A stretch of DNA of 64,000 nucleotides from Actinoplanes sp. NBRC 103695 (GTDB taxonomy: Bacteria; Actinomycetota; Actinomycetes; Mycobacteriales; Micromonosporaceae). Positions 57,777 through 64,000 of the stretch are shown here, one piece after another. The notes beneath the pieces were generated by a model. The model was not told where the DNA came from. It saw nothing but the letters and a program-made list of their open reading frames with translations, and made no database searches. The position numbers were made by a program, and so were the translations under genes. Position 1 is the stretch's first letter, and every line of letters starts with the position of its first letter. The stretch covers positions 248,001 to 312,000 of the forward strand of contig NZ_BSTL01000004.1 in NCBI RefSeq assembly GCF_030269485.1, read 5' to 3'.

Positions 57777-58970
57777 GTGAGCTGGGTGAGCAGATTGTTC
57801 GACGCGCGGGACACGCTCGTGCGGCTGATCCTGCTCGACCTCAGCGGCCTGGGCTACCTGCTCTTCGGGGCCGGCCACGACGGCACCCCGCCCACCACGC
57901 TGCAGTGGGTGCTGGCCGTGGCCGCCTTCGCCGGGATCCTGCTGCCGCACCGGAACCCGATGATCAGCTTCGTCGCGCAGTCGGCCCTGCTGGCCGTTGC
58001 CTTCTGCCTCGTCGACGACGCCACGATCAACCTGGTCGGCTCGAGCTGGATGCTGTTCGAGGTCACCATGTGGGCCGGTCGGCTGCGGACCGTCGGCTGG
58101 TGCGCCGCGCTCCTCGTGGCGGTCCACGTCGTCGACACGATCGGCGACCCGTTCGGCCAGCTCACCAGCAACATCTTCGGACTGATCGTGGTGATCGGCG
58201 TGCCGCTGCTCGGCGGCATGGTCGTCCGGACCACCCGGGAGCTGGGCCAGCAGGCCGCGGAACGGGCCGTCGAGGAGGAACGCCGCCGCGAGTCGGAGGG
58301 CCGGGCCGCCCGCGCCGACGAGCGCACCGCGATCGCCCGCGAGCTGCACGACGTGGTCGCCCACCACGTCGCCTCGATGGTCCTGCGGGTCGGCGTGGCC
58401 CGGCATGTGCTGCCCGGGCTCGACCCGAAGGCCGCCGAGGTCTTCGACGACGTGCACCGCAGCGGGACCACGGCCCTGGCGGATCTGCGCCGGCTGGTCG
58501 CGGTGTTGCGCGACCCCAACCCCGATGGGGTACGCGATCCCGCCCTGACCGCCATCGACCCGTCGGCCCTGCCCGCCGTGCTGGACGGCGCCGTGGAGAC
58601 GGCCCGCCGCGGCGGTCTCGTGGTGGAGGCGGACATCTCGGGGCCGCTCGCCTCGCTCGACGCGGTGCGCGGGCTGGCCGTGCTCCGGCTCACCCAGGAG
58701 GCTCTGACCAACGTGGCCAAACACGCGGGTGCGACCGCGCACGCCAGACTGACCGTGGCGGTCGCCCCGGACGAGGTGACCTGGGAGGTGTCCGACGACG
58801 GCGGTGCCAATCCGTCGGTTTCCGCCCCGCTCGGCAGCGGTGGCCACGGGCTGACCGGGATGCGGGAGCGGGTCGAGGTGCTCGGCGGGACGTTGGAGGC
58901 CGGGCCGTACGGCAACGGTTGGCGGGTCCGCACCGTCCTGCCGGCGGCGGTCCTCGGGGACGTCGCGTGA
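57777..58970 (+). CDS. DesK/NarX-type membrane histidine kinase
   Basis: This 397-residue kinase has about five TM helices (20-160), a coiled linker (AAERAVEEERRRESEGRAAR) and the HisKA_3 motif ERTAIARELHDVVAHHVASM (His in ELHDV). The HATPase N-box is LTQEALTNVAKHAGA and the G region is GGHGLTGMRERVEVLGG. It is the kinase of the following response regulator. Its last codons begin a 35-bp direct duplication of the RR start region. Confidence 0.95.
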   Translation: MSWVSRLFDARDTLVRLILLDLSGLGYLLFGAGHDGTPPTTLQWVLAVAAFAGILLPHRNPMISFVAQSALLAVAFCLVDDATINLVGSSWMLFEVTMWAGRLRTVGWCAALLVAVHVVDTIGDPFGQLTSNIFGLIVVIGVPLLGGMVVRTTRELGQQAAERAVEEERRRESEGRAARADERTAIARELHDVVAHHVASMVLRVGVARHVLPGLDPKAAEVFDDVHRSGTTALADLRRLVAVLRDPNPDGVRDPALTAIDPSALPAVLDGAVETARRGGLVVEADISGPLASLDAVRGLAVLRLTQEALTNVAKHAGATAHARLTVAVAPDEVTWEVSDDGGANPSVSAPLGSGGHGLTGMRERVEVLGGTLEAGPYGNGWRVRTVLPAAVLGDVA

Positions 58971-59001
58971 TCCGGGTCCGGCCGGCGTCCGGGGGTGCCG
59001 C

Positions 59002-59628
59002 GTGATCCGGGTGCTCCTGGTCGACGATCAGCAGATGATCCGGGCCGGGTTGCGGATGCTCTGCGAGGCGCAGCCCGACGTCGAGGTGGTGGGCGAGGCC
59101 GGCGACGGACGCGAGGCGGTCACGCTGGCCTCCCGGCTGACGCCCGACGTGGTGGTGATGGACCTGCGGATGCCCGGCGTGGACGGGATCACCGCGACCG
59201 GCCGGATCCTCGCCGAGCGCCCGGCCACCCGGGTGCTGGTGCTGACCACGTTCGGCGACGACGACCACCTCTACCCGGCGCTGACCGCGGGCGCGACCGG
59301 TTTCCTGCTCAAGGACGCGCCGCCGGACGAACTGCTGGACGGCATCCGGCGGGCGGCGGCGGGGGACAGCCCGTTCAGCAACGAGGTGCTGCAGAGGCTG
59401 GTGAAACGGGCGGTGGCCGCGAGGTCCGGCGCGCCCGCGGCGGTGACCGGACTGACCGATCGCGAGCAGGACGTGCTCGACCTGATCGGGGAGGGACTGT
59501 CCAACACCGAGATCGCCGACCGGCTGCACATCGGCGTGACCACGGTGAAGACCCACGTCACCAGCCTGATGACGAAGACCGCCGCCCCCAACCGCGTCCG
59601 CCTGGCGCTGCTGGCCCGCGGGCTCTGA
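59002..59628 (+). CDS. NarL-family response regulator
   Basis: The 208-residue protein has a receiver domain (VDDQQMIRAGLRML; phospho-Asp in VVVMDLRMPG, near residue 54; Lys in FLLKDAPPDELLDGI) and a LuxR HTH (LTDREQDVLDLIGEGLSNTE, then TTVKTHVTSLMTKTAAPNRV). GTG 59002 follows a repeat of the kinase-end sequence. It may control the two upstream membrane-protein genes or others. The stop lies in a 19-bp tandem repeat and a strong terminator follows. Confidence 0.95.
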   Translation: MIRVLLVDDQQMIRAGLRMLCEAQPDVEVVGEAGDGREAVTLASRLTPDVVVMDLRMPGVDGITATGRILAERPATRVLVLTTFGDDDHLYPALTAGATGFLLKDAPPDELLDGIRRAAAGDSPFSNEVLQRLVKRAVAARSGAPAAVTGLTDREQDVLDLIGEGLSNTEIADRLHIGVTTVKTHVTSLMTKTAAPNRVRLALLARGL

Positions 59629-59671
59629 CAAGACCCGCGGGCTCTGACAAGACCCGCGGGCTCTGACAAGA
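59615..59671 (+). repeat. 19-bp tandem repeat carrying the stop codon, three copies
   Basis: CCCGCGGGCTCTGACAAGA occurs three times without mismatch. The first copy contains the response regulator's TGA (59626-59628). Two additional TGA-containing copies lie between the stop and the terminator hairpin. Confidence 0.92.
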
Positions 59672-59707
59672 AAGGCCGGGAACCCGTGGCGGCGGGTTCC
59701 CGGCCTT
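59672..59707 (+). terminator. Strong terminator hairpin
   Basis: AAGGCCGGGAACCCG and CGGGTTCCCGGCCTT form a perfect 15-bp stem with loop TGGCGG. It ends the response-regulator transcript and, as a symmetric structure, may also serve the convergent NCS1 permease gene. Confidence 0.82.
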
Positions 59708-59750
59708 GCTCACTCAACCGTAACGCGCGGGGTGGTGTCTTGTCCGCCCG

Positions 59751-61385
59751 TTACGCCGGCAGGACGTGATCGGCGACCTTGTCGGTGCTCAGGCAGAGCG
59801 AGCAGACGTACGCGTCGTGGGTCTTGCAGGCGGCCATGTCCGGTCGCTCGTACTCCTGGCGGCAGACGTGACAGGTGAGTTGTTCGCCGGACGGGTTGCC
59901 GTGCTCGTCGTACATCGGAAGGTCGATGCCGTCGTCGGTGCGCCGCAGGTAGTACTTCCCGCGGGTGAGCAAAGCGATGACCGGTGGCAGCACCGTGGCC
60001 AGGGCGATCGCGACCAGCGGCGAGTACGGCCGGATGCCCTCGCCGAACCCGCCGAAGAAGACCACGATCGACAGTCCGGCCGCGAGGATCATCGAGCCGA
60101 AGCCGACCGGGTTGATCGCGTAGAGCATGCCGCGCCGGAACTCCGGCTTCTTGGGCGAGATCTTCAGCAGGTACTTGTTGAACACGATGTCCGAGGCGAC
60201 CACCACGACCCAGGCCATGCCGCAGTTGGCGTAGAAGCCGAGGATCGTGTTGAGGAAGTCGAACATGTTGGCTTCCATCAGGATCAGCGCGATGCCCAGG
60301 TTCACGCCGAGGAAGACCAGCCGTCCCGGGTACCGCTTGGTGACCCGGGTGAAGGAGTTGGTCCAGGCCAGCGATCCGGAGTAGGCGTTCGTCACGTTGA
60401 TCTTGATCTGGCTGATCACCACCAGGATCACCGCGAGGGCCATCGCCAGCCAGGCCGGCATGATGTCCTGGTAGATCTCCAGGAACTGGTGCACCGGCTG
60501 ATTCGCCACCGCCGCGCCGTCGGCGACCGACGCGATGATGTAGACGGCGAGGAACAGCCCGATGGCCTGCTTGAGCGCGCCGAAGATGACCCAGCCGGGG
60601 CCGGCCAGGATCACGGCGGTCCACCATTTGCGGGAGTTCTCCGGCGTACGCGGGGGCATGAATCTCAGGTAGTCGATCTGCTCGGCGATCTGGGCGATCA
60701 GCGAGAGACAGACGCCGGCGGCCAGCATGATCGAGCCGAAGCTGGTCCCGTCGGAGCCGCCCTGGTAGGCGAAGAACGAGTCGATCGACTCCGGGTGGCT
60801 GATCAGCAGGTACGCGAACGGCAGCACCATCAGGATCAGCCAGAGCGGCGTCGTCCACACCTGCAGCGTGGACAGCACCTTCATGCCGTAGATCACCAGC
60901 GGGAAGATGATCAACGTGGACACCGCGTAGCCCAGCCACAGCGGGATCTTCAGTCCCAGCAGCAAGCCCTGTGCCATGATCGAGCCCTCGAGCGCGAAGA
61001 AGATGAACGTGAACGTCGCGAAGATGACGTTGGTGACCACGGAGCCGTAGTAGCCGAAGCCGCTGCCCCGGGTGATCAGGTCCAGGTCCAGGTTGTACCG
61101 GGCCGAGTAGTAGGCCAGCGGGAAGCCGGTCAGGAAGATCACCACGGCGAAGACCCCGATGCCCCAGAGGGCGTTCGTGGTGCCGTACGAGATCCCGATG
61201 TTCGCCCCGATCGCGAAGTCGGCCAGGTACGCGATGCCGCCGAGCGCGGACACCGCCACCACGCCGGTCGACCACTTCCGGTAGCTGCGGGGCGCGAACC
61301 GGAGCGTGTAGTCCTCGAGGGTCTCGTGCGTGCTCGCCCTGGTATCCGGCACCACGCCGGTCGGAGGGGCTGCTTCCTGGGTCAT
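59751..61385 (-). CDS. NCS1/purine-cytosine permease-like transporter with Cys-rich tail
   Basis: The 544-residue protein has 12 TM helices of the nucleobase:cation symporter-1 type, with LRFAPRSYRKWSTGVVAVSA, LGGIAYLADFAIGANIGISY and QIKINVTNAYSGSLAWTNSF. A cytosolic tail after about 470 ends with CHVCRQEYERPDMAACK and CSLCLS, a possible zinc ribbon. ATG 61385 is chosen over GTG 61394; no strong Shine-Dalgarno distinguishes them. The transported compound is unknown. Confidence 0.85.
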   Translation of the reverse strand: MTQEAAPPTGVVPDTRASTHETLEDYTLRFAPRSYRKWSTGVVAVSALGGIAYLADFAIGANIGISYGTTNALWGIGVFAVVIFLTGFPLAYYSARYNLDLDLITRGSGFGYYGSVVTNVIFATFTFIFFALEGSIMAQGLLLGLKIPLWLGYAVSTLIIFPLVIYGMKVLSTLQVWTTPLWLILMVLPFAYLLISHPESIDSFFAYQGGSDGTSFGSIMLAAGVCLSLIAQIAEQIDYLRFMPPRTPENSRKWWTAVILAGPGWVIFGALKQAIGLFLAVYIIASVADGAAVANQPVHQFLEIYQDIMPAWLAMALAVILVVISQIKINVTNAYSGSLAWTNSFTRVTKRYPGRLVFLGVNLGIALILMEANMFDFLNTILGFYANCGMAWVVVVASDIVFNKYLLKISPKKPEFRRGMLYAINPVGFGSMILAAGLSIVVFFGGFGEGIRPYSPLVAIALATVLPPVIALLTRGKYYLRRTDDGIDLPMYDEHGNPSGEQLTCHVCRQEYERPDMAACKTHDAYVCSLCLSTDKVADHVLPA

Positions 61386-61541
61386 GTCCACCACCCGGAG
61401 TCGCCGGCCCGTTGCCGGATGGCGTCAAATTAGGAGCAATCTGTTACGCATCGATGACAATCAGTGGTCGCTGCTGCTTCGCACCCCTCACACTCCGAGT
61501 CCGCACCCTGGTGGCACCCGAGGTCGCCGACCGTTGGACGG

Positions 61542-62933
61542 GTGACTCGTACCCCCTGGGCCGTGCTTGCCCTTCTCCCCGGACTCCTGGTCGCCCCCAC
61601 GGCCGCCTCCGCCGCGACGCCCGCCCCCGAGGGCGTCGTCCTCGGCGCCGATTCCCCCGACGCCGTGCCCGGTCGCTACATCGTCACGCGGCAGGCCGGC
61701 GCCTCCGCGGACAGTGCCGGCGGCACCCCCGTGACGTACACCGCCACGATGTCGGCGGCCGCCGCCCGCCGGCTCGCGGCGCAGCCGGACGTGCGTACCG
61801 TCGAACAGGACCGCCTGGTCCGCGCCTCAGTCACCCAGAGCAACCCCACGTGGGGTCTGGACCGCATCGACCAGCGCAAGCGGACGCCCGCGTCGAAGTC
61901 CTTCACTCCGACCGCCGACGGCAGCGCGGTGCACGCCTACGTGATCGACACCGGCGTCCGGATCACGCACCGGCAGTTCGGCGGACGCGCGTCCTACGGC
62001 TACGACTTCATCGGCAACGACGCGGTCGCCGACGACTGCGCCGGCCACGGCACGCACGTCGCGGGCATCCTGGGCGGCGCCACCTACGGCGTGGCCAAGA
62101 AGGTCAGGATCGTCGCCGTCCGCGTCCTCAACTGCAAGGGCGTCGGCTACCTCTCGGACATCATCGACGGCGTCAACTGGGTCACCGCCCACGCGATCAA
62201 GCCGGCGGTCGCCACCATGAGCCTCGGCGCGACGGGCAGCTCCCCGGGCATGAACGCGGCCGTCAACCGCTCCATCGCCAGCGGCGTCACGTACGCCGTG
62301 GCGGCCGGCAACGACAACCGCAACGCCGCCGGTTACACCCCCGCGTCCGTCCCCGCCGCCATCACGGTGGGCGCGACCGCGAACGGCGACCGCCGCGCCG
62401 CGTTCTCCAACTGGGGCTCCCGCGTGGACATCTTCGCCCCCGGCTACGCCATCCGCTCGTCCTTCATCGGCAGCAACACCGCCACCCGCGTCATGAGCGG
62501 CACGTCCATGGCCACCCCGTTCGTGGCCGGCGCCGCGGCGCTCATCCTGGACGCGCACACCACCTACCGCCCTGCCGCGGTGACGGCGGCCCTGCTGCGC
62601 AACGCCACGCCCCGGGTGGTCGCCGACCCCAAGGGCGCCACGAACCGCCTTCTCTACATCCCCCGCCCGCCGGCGCCTCCGGCGTTCAAGACCAAGACCC
62701 TGCCCCCGGGTACGGTCGGAAAGGCTTACGCCGCCCGCCTGGACCTGGTGTCCGCCCGGGCCGGCGCCTGGCGCATCTCGGCCGGCGCCCTGCCCGCCGG
62801 GCTGCGCATGTCCACGATCGGCCGGATCGTGGGCACCCCGACGACGGCCGGCTCGTCCCGCGTGCAGATCACCTTCACCGACTATGTCCCCCGGGCCGGG
62901 AAGCGCACGTTCATCATCACCATCCGCCCCTGA
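61542..62933 (+). CDS. Secreted S8 subtilisin-family protease with C-terminal Ig-like domain
   Basis: The 463-residue product has a signal peptide (about 1-24), an inhibitor-I9-like propeptide (VPGRYIVTRQAGA to LVRAS) and the catalytic domain with Asp136 (AYVIDTGVR), His169 (GHGTHVAG) and Ser322 (SGTSMATP). The end (about 385-463) resembles a putative Ig domain (PAFKTKTLPPGTVGKAYAAR, then LPAGLRMSTIGRIVGTP). It is exported and self-processing. GTG 61542 lacks a strong Shine-Dalgarno. A hairpin and repeats follow. Confidence 0.93.
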   Translation: MTRTPWAVLALLPGLLVAPTAASAATPAPEGVVLGADSPDAVPGRYIVTRQAGASADSAGGTPVTYTATMSAAAARRLAAQPDVRTVEQDRLVRASVTQSNPTWGLDRIDQRKRTPASKSFTPTADGSAVHAYVIDTGVRITHRQFGGRASYGYDFIGNDAVADDCAGHGTHVAGILGGATYGVAKKVRIVAVRVLNCKGVGYLSDIIDGVNWVTAHAIKPAVATMSLGATGSSPGMNAAVNRSIASGVTYAVAAGNDNRNAAGYTPASVPAAITVGATANGDRRAAFSNWGSRVDIFAPGYAIRSSFIGSNTATRVMSGTSMATPFVAGAAALILDAHTTYRPAAVTAALLRNATPRVVADPKGATNRLLYIPRPPAPPAFKTKTLPPGTVGKAYAARLDLVSARAGAWRISAGALPAGLRMSTIGRIVGTPTTAGSSRVQITFTDYVPRAGKRTFIITIRP

Positions 62934-62948
62934 CGATTGCCGTTCCCG

Positions 62949-62982
62949 CCACCCCGTCCTCCCGCCTGGGAGGGCGGGGTGG
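62949..62982 (+). terminator. Hairpin 3' of the subtilase gene
   Basis: CCACCCCGTCCTCCC and GGGAGGGCGGGGTGG pair over 15 bp with one mismatch, 16 bp after the stop. The right half is the start of a 31-bp tandem repeat, so the hairpin could form with any of its copies. Confidence 0.6.
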
Positions 62983-63054
62983 TCGTGTCGGCCCGCCTGG
63001 GAGGGCGGGGTGGTCGTGTCGGCCTGCCTGGGAGGGCGGGGTGGTCGTGTCGGC
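62964..63054 (+). repeat. 31-bp tandem repeat, three copies
   Basis: The unit starts GCCTGGGAGGGCGGGGTGG and continues TCGTGTCGG. Three copies at exact 31-bp spacing lie in the gene-free stretch 62934-63594. Confidence 0.9.
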
Positions 63055-63082
63055 GGCGATCTCCAGTGGTGGTTCGTTGGTC

Positions 63083-63165
63083 CTGTGGCCGCCAGGTCTG
63101 CGCTGCCTGTGGCCGCCAGGTCTGCGCCGCCCGTCGCCGCCAGGTCTGCGCCGCCTGTTGCCGGC
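63083..63165 (+). repeat. 24-bp tandem repeat
   Basis: CTGTGGCCGCCAGGTCTGCG and close variants recur about 3.4 times at 24-bp spacing. From its end to 63444 nothing coding or regulatory was recognised. Confidence 0.85.
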
Positions 63166-63444
63166 CGGCGCTGCTCGTTCTGACGGCCCGCGCTGTCGCC
63201 GCCCGGCCGTTGTCCTGTCCACCCACCGCTTGTGGCCTTCTGCCACGGGGAGATCTCGCGATCTCGTCACGAATGTGTCAAAGATGAAGCCGGCGCCGCC
63301 ACCTCCCCCACCCCGTTCACTGGGTGGGCGCAAATGTAGGAGCCGGGTACGACATTCTTCTCCGGCTGTCCCCAGCCACGGCGGACTGGCGTGAGGCGAC
63401 GTCCGCGGCCGGCGGTCGCGGCATGGCCTGGACGTCGCGCCCGG

Positions 63445-63491
63445 CTCGCGGAGTGGGAACAGGGCTTTGAGGCGCGCGTACCTGTAAACGG
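63445..63491 (+). repeat. 47-bp dispersed motif, copy 3 (diverged)
   Basis: CTCGCGGAGTGGGAACAGG and GCGCGTACCTGTAAACGG align with the motif at 41744-41790 and 46799-46845, with more mismatches and AT drift. Confidence 0.5.
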
Positions 63492-63508
63492 TTTTGAACT
63501 TGAACGAG

Positions 63509-63543
63509 AAAAACGGCGGGGAAGCCACCAAGGCCTCCCCGCC
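63509..63543 (-). terminator. Intrinsic terminator of the last gene
   Basis: On the minus strand GGCGGGGAGGCC and GGCTTCCCCGCC form a 12-bp stem (one mismatch) with a 5-nt loop, followed by TTTTT (63513-63509). This is the only classical hairpin plus U-tract in the window. Confidence 0.8.
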
Positions 63544-63575
63544 GGAAAGCAACGCCGGAAAGCAACGCCGGAAAG
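63541..63575 (-). repeat. 13-bp tandem repeat between stop and terminator
   Basis: GCCGGAAAGCAAC occurs twice, followed by GCCGGAAAG. It lies 19-54 bp after the stop of the last gene (minus strand) and touches the terminator stem. Confidence 0.85.
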
Positions 63576-63594
63576 AAGTCCGGCGCGGGTTTGG

Positions 63595-64000
63595 TCAGGC
63601 GCGGACGTCGAGCAGGTCGCCGCTGGACATGACCGCTCGGAGCCGGCCCAGGTCGACGCCGCGGTTCTGGAGCATCGCGATCAGGTCGGGTGCCGTCGCG
63701 GCCTGGCCGGCGACCTGCTCGGCGGGCATGTTGAGCAGGTCGCTCACGCCGTCGAGCTTGGCCGGGTCCGCGAGGCCGCCGTTGTGGCCGTGGGCGGGCG
63801 GCGAGGGAGTGCCGCGGGTGGGCGGCGGGGGAGTGCCGCGGGTGGGCGGCGGGGGAGTGCCGCGGGTGGGCGGCGGGGGAGTGCCGGTGCGCGCGGCGAT
63901 GCGCTCGGCCTCCTCGGACGCGCCGGTCGGGAGGCCGGCCTTGATGGCGTCGACGAGTTCGGTACGCGTCACGCCCTGGGCCGTGGCCACGTCCTGGAGT
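63595..64000 (-). CDS. Unknown protein with PPPPTRGT repeats (5' end outside window)
   Basis: The visible 135 C-terminal codons read LQDVATAQGVTRTELVDAIK into a Pro-rich stretch of three PPPPTRGT units (24-bp DNA repeat at about 63790-63885). A compact helical end follows (GVSDLLNMPAEQVAGQAATA, then LQNRGVDLGRLRAVMSSGDL). The frame remains open through 64000, so GTG 63990 is probably not the true start. No family is recognised. Confidence 0.7.
   Translation of the reverse strand, partial: LQDVATAQGVTRTELVDAIKAGLPTGASEEAERIAARTGTPPPPTRGTPPPPTRGTPPPPTRGTPSPPAHGHNGGLADPAKLDGVSDLLNMPAEQVAGQAATAPDLIAMLQNRGVDLGRLRAVMSSGDLLDVRA

Noticed and set aside
62964..63165. Possible CRISPR array from regularly spaced repeats
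   Set aside because: Units are contiguous without unique spacers and no cas genes are present. The same applies to 38938-39080 and 37923-38150.
1..64000. tRNA, rRNA, integrase or attachment site, and biosynthetic gene cluster
   Set aside because: No cloverleaf-like or rRNA segment, no integrase or transposase gene, and no PKS, NRPS or terpene synthase was recognised by reading; a covariance-model scan was not possible.

Overview
The window is very GC-rich with dense, often overlapping genes, many GTG starts and weak or absent Shine-Dalgarno sites. Its gene content is actinobacterial: IniB/IniA/IniC-like proteins, a DUF742 protein beside a conservon-type kinase, DUF3618, DUF5999, an ECF sigma factor with a DGPF partner, and STAND-LuxR regulators. 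The best fit is a soil-type filamentous actinomycete, probably Micromonosporaceae and perhaps Actinoplanes. The genus is an inference from gene content and was not tested.

Layout. 1-3515 (minus): IniB-like protein and two dynamin-like GTPases (IniA/IniC type), the last cut by the window edge. 3736-10244 (plus): a divergent operon of an Hsp70-like ATPase, a STAND-LuxR regulator, a CvnA-like histidine kinase, a DUF742 protein and a membrane-anchored CBM2-like protein. The two arms look like one envelope-stress or membrane-remodelling locus. 10732-12784: DUF6069, YCII/DGPF and ECF42-type sigma factor. 12817-18102: VOC protein, AfsR-type LuxR regulator, DUF5999, NmrA-like protein, alpha/beta hydrolase. 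18108-20113: operon of small helical envelope proteins (DUF3618, holin-like, antitoxin-like). 20311-22251: ArsR regulator and MFS exporter. 22343-29123: small membrane protein, GH13 glucosidase, then two glycosyltransferases, an alpha/alpha-barrel protein and a GH130 phosphorylase. 29139-30931: two-component system. 30979-33856: YqeB-like protein, then an ArsR, SRPBCC and twin peptidase E operon. 34213-45656: accessory enzymes and regulators, including two SAM methyltransferases in opposite orientations to neighbours, a Gfo/Idh oxidoreductase, a saccharopine-dehydrogenase-like protein, a GlxA-type regulator, a secreted amidase, a quinone-oxidoreductase-like protein, a NUDIX hydrolase and a GNAT. 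46010-46740: back-to-back remnants of a TetR/SDR pair. 47414-48972: KDPG aldolase and KDG kinase. 49254-52659: isochorismatase-type hydrolase, GlxA-type regulator, PLP enzyme, DUF389 protein. 53273-56304: XdhC and a MocA-like transferase (molybdenum cofactor maturation) with a 438-residue protein of unknown role. 56412-59628: two membrane proteins (one ABA4-like) leading into a second two-component system. 59751-62933: NCS1 permease with a Cys-rich tail and a secreted subtilase. 63595-end: partial unknown protein.

Several repeat families do not fit ordinary gene annotation. (i) A REPIN-like inverted pair built on GGTAAGCAGAGC occurs three times, twice near a 148-bp block. (ii) A 155-bp MITE-like element with near-perfect terminal inverted repeats occurs twice, next to a 64-71-bp tandem block. 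(iii) A 47-bp motif occurs three times. (iv) Short tandem repeats recur just 3' of, or across, stop codons, duplicating the stop. Decay is also visible: a TspO remnant antisense to the MFS tail and the TetR/SDR remnants. Many genes start 6-7 nt after a TANNNT-like -10 box, which suggests leaderless transcripts. In two places the upstream gene's TAG stop forms part of that box.
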